A stretch of 20,380 bases of DNA from Anthropogastromicrobium sp963604075 (GTDB lineage: Bacteria > Bacillota > Clostridia > Lachnospirales > Lachnospiraceae). Each line of letters starts with the position of its first letter. Within the stretch, counting starts at the first letter, position 1. The notes beneath the pieces were generated by a model. It had not been told where the DNA came from. It worked only from the letters and a program-made list of their open reading frames with translations, and ran no database searches. Where the stretch lies: assembly GCA_963604075.1 (NCBI GenBank), contig CAVCPW010000013.1, positions 1 to 20,380 of the forward strand. Reading direction: 5' to 3'. The position numbers and the translations under genes are program-made. This document shows positions 7,745-13,910 of this stretch, piece after piece.

Positions 7745-7758
7745 AGAAACGAGTGAAC

Positions 7759-8970
7759 ATGCTGATAGTAAAAAAATTCGGTGGAACTTCAGTTGCCGAT
7801 AAGGACAGAATTTTTAATGTTGCAAAACGCTGCATTCGCGACTATGAGGCTGGAAATGACGTAGTCGTTGTACTTTCCGCGATGGGTAAATATACAGATG
7901 AATTGATTGATAAAGCCAAAGAGATCAATCCAAATCCGCCAAAGAGAGAGATGGATATGCTCTTTACCATCGGAGAGCAGATGTCGGTATCACTTATGGC
8001 GATGGCAATGGCAAAGCTTGGTGTACGTGCCGTGTCACTAAATGCATTTCAGGTGCCGATGAAGACAACGAGTGCATATGGAAACGCGCGTCTAAAAAAG
8101 ATTGATACAGAGCGTATACGCCGTGAACTGGATGATCGAAAGATTGTTATCGTGACAGGCTTTCAGGGTGTCAATAAGTATGATGATTACACGACACTTG
8201 GGCGTGGAGGTTCTGATACAACGGCTGTTGCGCTTGCAGCAGTGCTTCATGCCGATGCGTGTGAGATTTATACCGATGTGGATGGCGTTTACACAGCAGA
8301 TCCGAGACTGGTGCCGACCGCAAGAAAGCTTGACGAAATTTCATATGATGAGATGCTTGATTTAGCAGCGCTTGGTGCGGGTGTATTGCACAGTCGCAGC
8401 GTTGAGATGGCAAAGAAATACGGCGTACAGTTGGTTGTGCGTTCCAGCTTAAATGAATCTGAAGGAACAATAGTGAAGGGAGTAGCAAAGAGAATGGAAA
8501 GAATGCTGATCAGTGGTGTGGCACTTGACAGGGAGGCAGACCGTATCTCTGTAATTGGAATTGCAGATGTGCCGGGAAGTGCATTTAAGCTGTTTAATAC
8601 GCTTGCAAAAAACAATATCAACGTCGATATTATCATTCAGTCAGTAGGTCGTGACGGAACAAAGGATATTTCATTTACCGTGTCACATGACAATTTGGAG
8701 GATGCAGTCAATCTGTTAAACAGCTGCAAGGAACAGCTTGGCTTCGATCATGTGGAGTACAATTGTGATGTGGTGAAGTTGTCCGTTGTTGGTTCCGGTA
8801 TGATGTCTCATCCAGGCGTTGCAGCGAAGATGTTTGAATGTCTGTATAACGAGAACATAAATATTAACATGATTGCAACTTCGGAGATTCGTATCACAGT
8901 GCTGATTCAGGAGAAGGATGCACTGCGTGCGATGAATGCGGTACATGATGCGTTTGGACTGGCAGAGTAA
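7759..8970 (+). CDS. lysC: Aspartate kinase
   Basis: Aspartokinase (403 residues from this ATG) phosphorylates aspartate, the first step toward lysine, methionine, threonine and diaminopimelate. The N-terminal kinase domain carries KFGGTSV (6-12), TTLGRGGSDTTA and YTDVDGVYTADPR. Two C-terminal ACT domains (about 265-330 and 340-403) bind the feedback amino acid. The length matches the lysine-sensitive Bacillus LysC class. The start is ambiguous: GGAG (7743-7746) is 12 nt from this ATG but 6 nt from an in-frame GTG at 7753, which would add two residues. An internal Shine-Dalgarno and ATG at residue 246 suggest a separate beta subunit. No lysine riboswitch is visible upstream; only a short GC hairpin is present. 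A strong terminator follows at 9025. Confidence 0.96.
   Translation: MLIVKKFGGTSVADKDRIFNVAKRCIRDYEAGNDVVVVLSAMGKYTDELIDKAKEINPNPPKREMDMLFTIGEQMSVSLMAMAMAKLGVRAVSLNAFQVPMKTTSAYGNARLKKIDTERIRRELDDRKIVIVTGFQGVNKYDDYTTLGRGGSDTTAVALAAVLHADACEIYTDVDGVYTADPRLVPTARKLDEISYDEMLDLAALGAGVLHSRSVEMAKKYGVQLVVRSSLNESEGTIVKGVAKRMERMLISGVALDREADRISVIGIADVPGSAFKLFNTLAKNNINVDIIIQSVGRDGTKDISFTVSHDNLEDAVNLLNSCKEQLGFDHVEYNCDVVKLSVVGSGMMSHPGVAAKMFECLYNENININMIATSEIRITVLIQEKDALRAMNAVHDAFGLAE
8477..8496 (+). promoter_or_regulatory. Internal ribosome site and start for an aspartokinase beta subunit
   Basis: AGGGAG (8477-8482) lies 11 nt before an in-frame ATG at 8494, codon 246 of lysC. Translation from here gives a 158-residue protein comprising the ACT domains. 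In Bacillus subtilis aspartokinase II the beta subunit starts from an internal codon of lysC at essentially the same residue. The analogy is strong, but use of this site is inferred. Confidence 0.6.
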
Positions 8971-9024
8971 TGTACCACTTAGGACTTTGCCATAAGGTAT
9001 TGGCGTATCTGTGAACTGCAATAG

Positions 9025-9051
9025 AAAAAGCCCCTTTTCGGGGGCTTTTTT
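9025..9051. terminator. Bidirectional terminator between lysC and trhA
   Basis: AAAAAGCCCC (9025-9034) pairs with GGGGCTTTTT (9041-9050) across a 6-nt loop, with an A-run on one side and a T-run on the other. It can end rightward lysC transcripts and leftward transcripts of the membrane protein gene whose stop is at 9064. The two genes converge on it. Confidence 0.95.
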
Positions 9052-9063
9052 CATGAAGTAAAA

Positions 9064-9795
9064 TTATTTCAAGAGGTACACATACATCACAATATAGTGG
9101 CAGAAACTTCCGGCCATTACAAATAAGTGAAAGATTTCATGGCATCCAAAGTTTACATGACGCTTTTCAAAAGCAGAGAGCTTCAATGCATAGATTACAC
9201 CGCCAACTGTGTAGATCAGACCACCAGATAGAAGCCACAAAAAGCATCCGCTACTCATCGTGGCAAGTAGTTGTGGAAATGCAAAGATACATGCCCAGCC
9301 AAGTGCAATGTACAAAACAGAGGAAATCCACTTTGGACAATAAACCCAGAAATACTTAAATGCCATACCCAGAAGTGAAATTCCCCACACAGCGGTCAGT
9401 AAAATATAGCCTGTAATGCCGGAAAGAGCAAGCAGGCATATCGGAGTGTAGCTTCCGGCAATCAGAACAAAAATCATCATGTGGTCAAGCTTTTTCAAGG
9501 TTTCCTCATAGCGATGCCCAGCCGGAATTGTGTGATAAGCGGTACTTGCCGAGTAGAGAGAAACGAGACTGATTGCATAAATTGCCATAGCAATAACACT
9601 TATTGGATTGTGTGTCTGTGCGGCTTTGATTAAAAGCGGTGCTGATGCGCCAAGAGAAAAGATTGCACCGATAAAATGCGTGATGGCGCTTGCTGGGTCT
9701 TTAATATAGAGGGTATGGCGTCTGGCAGAGCCATGTGCAAAATTAGTAGTTGGAATGTGGTTGGTTGTACTGTAAAGCGTTGTGGAAGTATTCAT
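9064..9795 (-). CDS. trhA: Hemolysin III / TrhA (PAQR) family membrane protein
   Basis: A 243-residue seven-helix integral membrane protein of the hemolysin III/YqfA family, related to PAQR receptors. Family members help maintain membrane fluidity and energetics; a lytic role is doubtful. Conserved metal-site motifs are visible: S-TAYH (ending H88), KLDHMMIFVLIAGSYTP (D104, H105) and CHEIFHLFV (H219, H223). Hydrophobic segments fill residues 38-240, preceded by a Thr/Asn-rich N-terminus of about 30 residues. AAAGGAGG (complement of 9803-9810) lies 7 nt before the start. The gene has its own promoter (9972-9995, minus strand), and a perfect 21-bp palindrome sits at the expected transcription start, implying repression. 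It is divergent from the gene at 10069 and convergent with lysC. Confidence 0.92.
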   Translation of the reverse strand: MNTSTTLYSTTNHIPTTNFAHGSARRHTLYIKDPASAITHFIGAIFSLGASAPLLIKAAQTHNPISVIAMAIYAISLVSLYSASTAYHTIPAGHRYEETLKKLDHMMIFVLIAGSYTPICLLALSGITGYILLTAVWGISLLGMAFKYFWVYCPKWISSVLYIALGWACIFAFPQLLATMSSGCFLWLLSGGLIYTVGGVIYALKLSAFEKRHVNFGCHEIFHLFVMAGSFCHYIVMYVYLLK

Positions 9796-9936
9796 AAATA
9801 ATCCTCCTTTCTGTTGCTGCAGGCAAGAATCAATACCTTTAGGTAAGGGTAATTGAGAGAATACCTGACTTTTGAAAGCTATGCTGTGTGGTGTTACGAA
9901 AATTTATATGAAGCAAATGGATATATAGGCCTCTAT

Positions 9937-9957
9937 ATGTAGTTTTAAAAACTACAT
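9937..9957. promoter_or_regulatory. Perfect 21-bp palindrome, probable operator of trhA
   Basis: Arms ATGTAGTTTT (9937-9946) and AAAACTACAT (9948-9957) flank a central A. The palindrome lies about 15 nt downstream of the minus-strand -10 hexamer of the trhA promoter, covering roughly +8 to +28. That is a classical repressor position. A degenerate copy with the same flanking TTTCG occurs at 10887-10907. Confidence 0.75.
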
Positions 9958-9971
9958 TTCGATATATGCAT

Positions 9972-9995
9972 ATTATATACGAAAAAATAAAAAAT
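9972..9995 (-). promoter_or_regulatory. Sigma-A promoter of trhA
   Basis: On the minus strand TATAAT (complement of 9972-9977) is preceded at 16 nt by TTGCAT (complement of 9990-9995). Initiation would be near 9965, giving a leader of about 170 nt that contains the palindrome. No equally good rightward promoter for the divergent gene is visible. Confidence 0.65.
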
Positions 9996-10012
9996 GCAAG
10001 AGGAAAAATAGA

Positions 10013-10043
10013 ATTGCTGAAAAAATATTGCTGAAAAATATTG
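10013..10043 (+). repeat. Short tandem repeat before the nuclease-like gene
   Basis: ATTGCTGAAAAAAT (10013-10026) is followed directly by ATTGCTGAAAAAT (10027-10039) and a partial ATTG. It lies 26 nt upstream of the start at 10069, just before the ribosome site. It may be simple slippage or a leader feature. Confidence 0.6.
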
Positions 10044-10068
10044 AATTGACAATTGGAGGATACAAAAG

Positions 10069-10845
10069 ATGGCAAAAGAAGTACACGCGGAGATGATTCG
10101 CACCACAAAAGAGCAGCGTGAGCGTTTTTTATATGCGCTTGACAAAGTAGTGGGAAAAGATCATGTGCGCGATGGAATTGGGACGCTTTCGGAAAAGACA
10201 GTTCATGCGGTTTTAAAATATTATTATGAGCCAGATTCGGCATATCATGAGATTTCACTTGAAAAAAGTGTTGCGGATATATTTACAGGCAGCGAGGTCA
10301 TTGAGATTCAAACGCGGGCGCTGTATCGTCTAAAGCCGAAGCTTGAAAAATTTCTGCCACTGTATCCGGTTACTGTTGTATATCCCATTCCTTATGATAA
10401 GTGGGTTTGCTGGATTGATGAGACGACGGGTGAGATTACGCAGAAGCGAAAATCACCTAAAAAGGGAAATCCGTACCTTGCCTTTAAAGAACTTTATACC
10501 ATTCGCACCTTTTTATCTGATACCAATCTTCACATTCGTCTTGTGCTAATGGATATGGAAGAATATCGCGTGTTAAATGGTTGGAGCAAGGATAAAAAGC
10601 GTGGTTCAGAACGTTATGACCGTCTGCCGCTTCGCCTCGAAGATGAAGTAGTTTTAGACAGCGCACAAGATTATCTTCAATTATTGCCATTGGAATTGGA
10701 TGAAAGCTTTACAAGTGCAGATCTTGCAAAACTGGTAAAAATTCCGGGAAAGCTTGCGGGAACAACGCTTCTTGTTCTTTGGCAATTGGGTCTAGTGGAA
10801 CGAACCGGGAAGAAAGGCAACAGTTATTTGTACAGAGTTATTTAA
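10069..10845 (+). CDS. Uncharacterised protein: predicted ExQ-type nuclease domain plus winged helix
   Basis: I do not recognise a named function for this 258-residue soluble protein. The N-terminal half looks like a PD-(D/E)xK-type nuclease fold: E61, then ADIF with D70, a turn, and VIEIQT with E79 and Q81. The D-(8)-E-x-Q spacing equals that of the BglII active site (D84, E93, Q95) and resembles the ADV...IEFQ motif of CoiA-like nucleases. VTVVYPIPYDKWVCWID follows as a likely core strand with basic and aromatic residues. The C-terminal ~45 residues (SFTSADLAKLVKIPGKLAGTTLLVLWQLGLVERTGKKGNSYLYRVI region) read as a winged helix. GGAGG (10055-10059) supports the start. Similar proteins seem familiar from clostridial genomes, but I cannot name a family with certainty. 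It lies between two copies of a palindrome and is divergent from trhA. It might be a regulator using an inactive nuclease fold, or a real nuclease. Confidence 0.85.
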   Translation: MAKEVHAEMIRTTKEQRERFLYALDKVVGKDHVRDGIGTLSEKTVHAVLKYYYEPDSAYHEISLEKSVADIFTGSEVIEIQTRALYRLKPKLEKFLPLYPVTVVYPIPYDKWVCWIDETTGEITQKRKSPKKGNPYLAFKELYTIRTFLSDTNLHIRLVLMDMEEYRVLNGWSKDKKRGSERYDRLPLRLEDEVVLDSAQDYLQLLPLELDESFTSADLAKLVKIPGKLAGTTLLVLWQLGLVERTGKKGNSYLYRVI

Positions 10846-10886
10846 GTAGCTTTTTATTATGAAGCTTAGTATGAAGCTTTGAAAAT

Positions 10887-10907
10887 ACGTAGTTTTCAAA
10901 ACCACAT
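10887..10907. promoter_or_regulatory. Degenerate second copy of the palindrome, upstream of the degV promoter
   Basis: ACGTAGTTTT-C-AAAACCACAT matches the palindrome at 9937-9957 with two arm mismatches. It is followed by the same TTTCG. It ends 12 nt upstream of the -35 hexamer of the strong degV promoter, centred near -58. That position could suit an activator or an upstream repressor contact. Confidence 0.6.
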
Positions 10908-10919
10908 TTCGCTTTATTG

Positions 10920-10948
10920 TTGACACAACATAGAAATTGTGATACCAT
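10920..10948 (+). promoter_or_regulatory. Sigma-A promoter of degV
   Basis: A perfect -35 TTGACA (10920-10925) is followed after 17 nt by TACCAT (10943-10948). A TG at 10940-10941 makes an extended -10. Initiation is expected near 10955, leaving a leader of about 175 nt before the start codon at 11130. Confidence 0.75.
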
Positions 10949-10954
10949 GATTCA

Positions 10955-11129
10955 GAAGGGACAAAGCCAGTTGCGGCTAGGCAAATGAAGTGTAATTGCT
11001 ATCCGTCTTAGAAATTTGGCGCGAAAATCCTTGACCCTTTAATGGCCTAGGAGTTCACGAATAAGGGAGCAAGAGATATAAATTAAATAAGGATAAATAA
11101 GGTAAAAAGAAACAGAAAGGTTTAATTCT
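10955..11129 (+). other. Long, apparently structured leader of degV
   Basis: This leader is more G+C-rich than the surrounding spacers. AGCC/GGCT (10965-10968/10975-10978) forms a small hairpin. CTAGGC (10977-10982) pairs with GCCTAG (11045-11050). CCCTT (11035-11039) can pair either with AAGGG at 10956-10960 or with AAGGG at 11063-11067, which are mutually exclusive. That suggests a switch, but no known riboswitch consensus (c-di-GMP, TPP, SAM, FMN, T-box) fits. AGAAAGG at 11113-11119 is the ribosome site. Confidence 0.45.
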
Positions 11130-12029
11130 ATGTCAGATTATTGCATTATCAGTGATAGCTCCTGTGATCTTCCACAGGAAACCACCGCAAAAGAAAACAT
11201 CACGGTAGTACCGTTTTATGTGTCATTTGATGAGAAAATCTACATGAAAGAGGGAGTAGACATCAGTATTCGCGATTTCTATCAAAAGATGGTCGATAAT
11301 AAGAATGTCTTCCCGAAGTCCTCATTGCCGTCTGTACACGACTACATCGACACATTCGAGCCAATCATAAAGCAGGGAAAGGGCATTGTATGCATCTGCA
11401 TTACCTCAAAGTTTAGTGGTTCTGTTCAGTCAGCAAATAATGCAAAGGACATCTTGCTTGAAACTTACCCGGATGCGAAGATTGAAATAATTGATTCTAT
11501 GATTGATACCGTTTTGCAGGGACTTTTTGTATTAGAAGCAGCGAAAATGTGCAACGGTGGCGTGCCGATGGAGGCTTGTGTAAAGGAACTTCTTTCTATG
11601 CGTGAGAGTGGAAGAATCTTCTTTACAATTGGAAACATTGATTATTTAAAACACGGTGGACGTATCGGAAAGCTTTCTGGTCTGGCTGCATCTGTGCTTG
11701 GCATTAAGCCGTTGATCACTTTAAAGGATGGCGAAATTTATAACTCTGGAATCAGCAGAAGCAGAAAAGCGTCTCAGGTTAAAGTAATTGAGTTATTAAA
11801 ACAGTATATCATGGAAGAAAATATTGATATGAAAAAATGGCAGCTCTGCGTTGGATTTGGCTACGACTATGATGAGGCAGTCGCATTCCAAAAGCAGGCA
11901 GTGGCATCACTTGATGGTTTGATCACTGAAAAAGATTGCCCAATTTTCCAGATTGGTGCCACGATTGCAGTCCATACCGGACCATATCCGCTCGGATTTG
12001 GCTTTATCAAAAAGCAGACATTGTGTTAA
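11130..12029 (+). CDS. DegV family fatty-acid-binding protein (FakB-like)
   Basis: A 299-residue cytoplasmic DegV-fold protein. Members bind a fatty acid, and those that work as FakB present it to the kinase FakA to make acyl-phosphate for phospholipid synthesis. Seen here: the N-terminal ISDSSCDLP motif, FPKSSLPS (62-69) in the fatty-acid head-group region, ITSKFSGSVQSA (91-102) and KHGGRIGKLSG, all at the family's usual places. The length is near the family norm of about 280-290. The start follows AGAAAGG by 10 nt. No fakA kinase gene is next to it. It has its own strong promoter and long leader, with a palindrome upstream that also marks trhA, another membrane-lipid gene. A 14-bp terminator closes the unit. 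Whether this DegV member is a true FakB cannot be decided from sequence. Confidence 0.93.
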   Translation: MSDYCIISDSSCDLPQETTAKENITVVPFYVSFDEKIYMKEGVDISIRDFYQKMVDNKNVFPKSSLPSVHDYIDTFEPIIKQGKGIVCICITSKFSGSVQSANNAKDILLETYPDAKIEIIDSMIDTVLQGLFVLEAAKMCNGGVPMEACVKELLSMRESGRIFFTIGNIDYLKHGGRIGKLSGLAASVLGIKPLITLKDGEIYNSGISRSRKASQVKVIELLKQYIMEENIDMKKWQLCVGFGYDYDEAVAFQKQAVASLDGLITEKDCPIFQIGATIAVHTGPYPLGFGFIKKQTLC

Positions 12030-12043
12030 AAATGTAAAAGAAG

Positions 12044-12080
12044 CCCCAGGCTATGGTGATTACCATGGCTTGGGGTTTTT
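12044..12080 (+). terminator. Terminator of degV, overlapping the convergent gene's end
   Basis: A 14-bp stem (12044-12057 / 12062-12075, two G-U pairs) with a 4-nt loop is followed by T5. The stop codon of the leftward gene (complement of 12060-12062) lies in the loop and its last codons form one arm. Leftward transcripts would see the same hairpin followed by CTTCTTTT, so it may end both units. Confidence 0.92.
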
Positions 12081-12572
12081 GATATCATATGGATAATGAA
12101 TGCCGGCAAAAAACTGTTCTGACATGTGAAAAGTCTCAGCAAGTGCGCAAGCTTTATCTGCCAGACATACAAGCCAGGCTTCGCGGCAGGTCGGCGGCAC
12201 CGGGGTCAGCGGAAACATATGGCGCAGGATAATATTTTGTGTGCAAGGAGTTAAATTCCAATCAGCAGAGGCATTTATTAATGCACGTCTTGGATGCGTG
12301 AAACCATGCAGGCGGTGACTCGGGTCTTTCTCATGCCAGTCATAGAGAAAATAATCATGTAAAAATGCGCCCATTAGCAAGCTTTGTCTGGAAACAGACA
12401 GATGCAGTCGATACGAAAACCATAGGCTTACATATGCAACGGCAACGCAATGACTGTAAACTGTAGTGTCACCATGCTGGATGAACTGCTTTGTCTGGGC
12501 AAAACGTCCTGAATGAACCATATATTTAAAAAAATCATTAAAATAACTATCTTTGATTTGCTGACTGTTCAT
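12060..12572 (-). CDS. HD-domain phosphohydrolase-like protein
   Basis: A 170-residue protein of the HD superfamily, metal-dependent phosphohydrolases often acting on nucleotides. The metal-ligand set is intact: H41 (TVYSHCVAVAYVS), H72-D73 (GAFLHDYFLYDWH), H118 (ILRHMF) and D139-K140 (LADKACALAE). A longer frame reaches 12683, but the ATG at 12572 has AGAAAGGA 6-7 nt upstream and begins the recognisable domain. The promoter lies at 12607-12635 on the minus strand, so the longer form would start upstream of the transcript. No other catalytic domain is fused. The substrate is unknown. It is convergent with degV and shares its terminator. Confidence 0.85.
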   Translation of the reverse strand: MNSQQIKDSYFNDFFKYMVHSGRFAQTKQFIQHGDTTVYSHCVAVAYVSLWFSYRLHLSVSRQSLLMGAFLHDYFLYDWHEKDPSHRLHGFTHPRRALINASADWNLTPCTQNIILRHMFPLTPVPPTCREAWLVCLADKACALAETFHMSEQFFAGIHYPYDIKNPKPW

Positions 12573-12606
12573 AGTTTGTCCTTTCTGATAATAGTTTGTT
12601 GCTGCT

Positions 12607-12635
12607 ATTATAGCGAAGCAATAGTAAAAATGCAA
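12607..12635 (-). promoter_or_regulatory. Sigma-A promoter of the HD-domain gene
   Basis: On the minus strand TTGCAT (complement of 12630-12635), a 17-nt spacer and a perfect TATAAT (complement of 12607-12612) lie just before the ribosome site. It fixes the gene start at 12572. The TTGCAT/TATAAT pair is the same as at trhA. Confidence 0.8.
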
Positions 12636-12710
12636 GTTATAGTTTATGCCGGCTATCAGATTTGGACGAGCTTCAAGCAACATCTTTTATCACTGGTATC
12701 AAATAATACA

Positions 12711-12739
12711 TTGAAAACGAAAAGTTGCTATGATATACT
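12711..12739 (+). promoter_or_regulatory. Sigma-A promoter of the ROK glucokinase gene
   Basis: TTGAAA (12711-12716), 17 nt and TATACT (12734-12739) give 5/6 matches in both hexamers. Initiation near 12746 leaves a leader of about 80 nt. The promoter diverges from the HD-domain gene promoter about 75 nt away. Confidence 0.8.
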
Positions 12740-12826
12740 TTTGACAAACAAATAACAATATAGCAGCGGCAGTGAATCAAAAGCAGTTATGCGCTGTGGA
12801 GAAAATTAACGACATGGAGGATGGAA

Positions 12827-13768
12827 ATGAAAAAATATTGTTTTGGAATTGACGTGGGCGGAACCACAGTAAAGCTTGGTCTTTTTACAACAGAAGGAGA
12901 ACTTCTTGACAAATGGGAGATCCCGACAAGAAAGGAAGATGGCGGCGCATATATTCTGGGAGATGTAGCAGCTTCCGTAGAGAACAAGCTTGCAGAAAAA
13001 GCTATCGCAAAGGAAGAAGTTGCCGGAGCAGGTATCGGAGTTCCGGGACCTACCATGGATAATGGTTACGTATCAGTTTGTGTAAACCTGGGCTGGAAGG
13101 ATAAGAACCCGGCTGAGGAACTGTCCGCACTGTTATCCATCCCGGTAAAGGCTGGAAATGATGCGAATGTTGCAGCACTTGGTGAGATGTGGAAGGGTGG
13201 TGGCGAAGGCTACTCGGATGTTGTCCTTTTGACACTTGGAACTGGCGTTGGCGGCGGTATCATTATGAATGGTCAGATTGCACCGAGCCACAGAGGACTT
13301 GGCGGTGAGTTAGGTCACATTACAGTAAATCCGGACGAGGAGGCTACCTGTAATTGCGGAAATCATGGATGTCTGGAGCAGTATGCATCTGCAACAGGTG
13401 TTGTCCGTATCGCAAAGAAGCTGCTTGCATCAAGTGATGAAGCTTCAAGTCTTCGCGCGCTTGAAGATGTTAGTGCAAAGAAGGTTTTCGATGCGGCAAA
13501 GGAAGGCGATGGTATTGCACTTTGTGCAGTAGAGACGCTTGGAAAGTATCTTGGACAGGTTGTTGCCACCACAGCACTGACTGTTGACCCGGATATATTT
13601 GTTATTGGCGGCGGTGTATCAAAGGCAGGTCAGATCCTGATAGATGTGATCACAAAGTACTATCATAAGTTTGCTACCATTGCCGGAGACAATAAGGTGC
13701 CGGTGGTGCTAGCCAAGCTTGGAAACGACGCAGGCATCTATGGAGCTGCAAAGATGGTTCTGAAATAA
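12827..13768 (+). CDS. glcK: ROK family glucokinase
   Basis: A 313-residue cytoplasmic ROK kinase that phosphorylates glucose to glucose 6-phosphate with ATP. The phosphate-binding motif GIDVGGTTVKLG (7-18), catalytic D112 in AGNDANVAALGE, the LGTGVGGGII loop and the ROK zinc site are all seen; the zinc ligands are H164 and the cysteines of CNCGNHGC (175-182). An ATG at 12821 directly abuts GGAGG (12816-12820), so the ATG at 12827, 6 nt away, is chosen. There is no helix-turn-helix, so it is an enzyme, not a NagC/XylR-type repressor. It could feed glucose from the GH42 enzyme's lactose into glycolysis, though the two are not in one operon. Another ROK hexose substrate is possible. Confidence 0.94.
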   Translation: MKKYCFGIDVGGTTVKLGLFTTEGELLDKWEIPTRKEDGGAYILGDVAASVENKLAEKAIAKEEVAGAGIGVPGPTMDNGYVSVCVNLGWKDKNPAEELSALLSIPVKAGNDANVAALGEMWKGGGEGYSDVVLLTLGTGVGGGIIMNGQIAPSHRGLGGELGHITVNPDEEATCNCGNHGCLEQYASATGVVRIAKKLLASSDEASSLRALEDVSAKKVFDAAKEGDGIALCAVETLGKYLGQVVATTALTVDPDIFVIGGGVSKAGQILIDVITKYYHKFATIAGDNKVPVVLAKLGNDAGIYGAAKMVLK

Positions 13769-13852
13769 AGTATAGCTGGATAGAAATATAAAAAACGGAA
13801 AAACAGGAAAATTAAGAAAAACAAAGAAAACGAATAAAAAAACGAAAATTGT

Positions 13853-13879
13853 GAAGCCATGGGGCAGTCCTGTGGCTTC
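13853..13879 (+). other. Hairpin in the leader of the ABC exporter gene
   Basis: GAAGCCA (13853-13859) pairs with TGGCTTC (13873-13879) around a 13-nt loop with further G-C potential. No T-run follows, so a terminator is unlikely. It lies about 30 nt before the start codon at 13911. Confidence 0.4.
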
Positions 13880-13910
13880 CTGTTATGGTGAGAAAAAGAG
13901 AAGAATGGTT

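Noticed and set aside
7690..7760. Lysine riboswitch before lysC
   Set aside because: The space between the GH42 stop and lysC is about 60 nt and holds only a small hairpin; the L-box aptamer needs roughly 170 nt.
9937..9957. FabT or FapR box
   Set aside because: The palindrome has TAGTTT half-sites, but their spacing differs from the FabT-type AGTTTGA-N3-TCAAACT and it lacks the FapR AGTACC core; the binder is left open.
10950..11010. c-di-GMP-I (GEMM) riboswitch upstream of degV, because GGGACAAAGCC and GGCTA resemble part of its consensus
   Set aside because: The 5' GCAAACC block and tetraloop stem and the 3' GGTAGCCGGGTTACC block are absent, so the fold cannot form.
12573..12683. N-terminal extension of the HD-domain protein to 12683
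   Set aside because: The minus-strand promoter at 12607-12635 lies inside it and the extension does not look like protein of this family; ATG 12572 has a good ribosome site.
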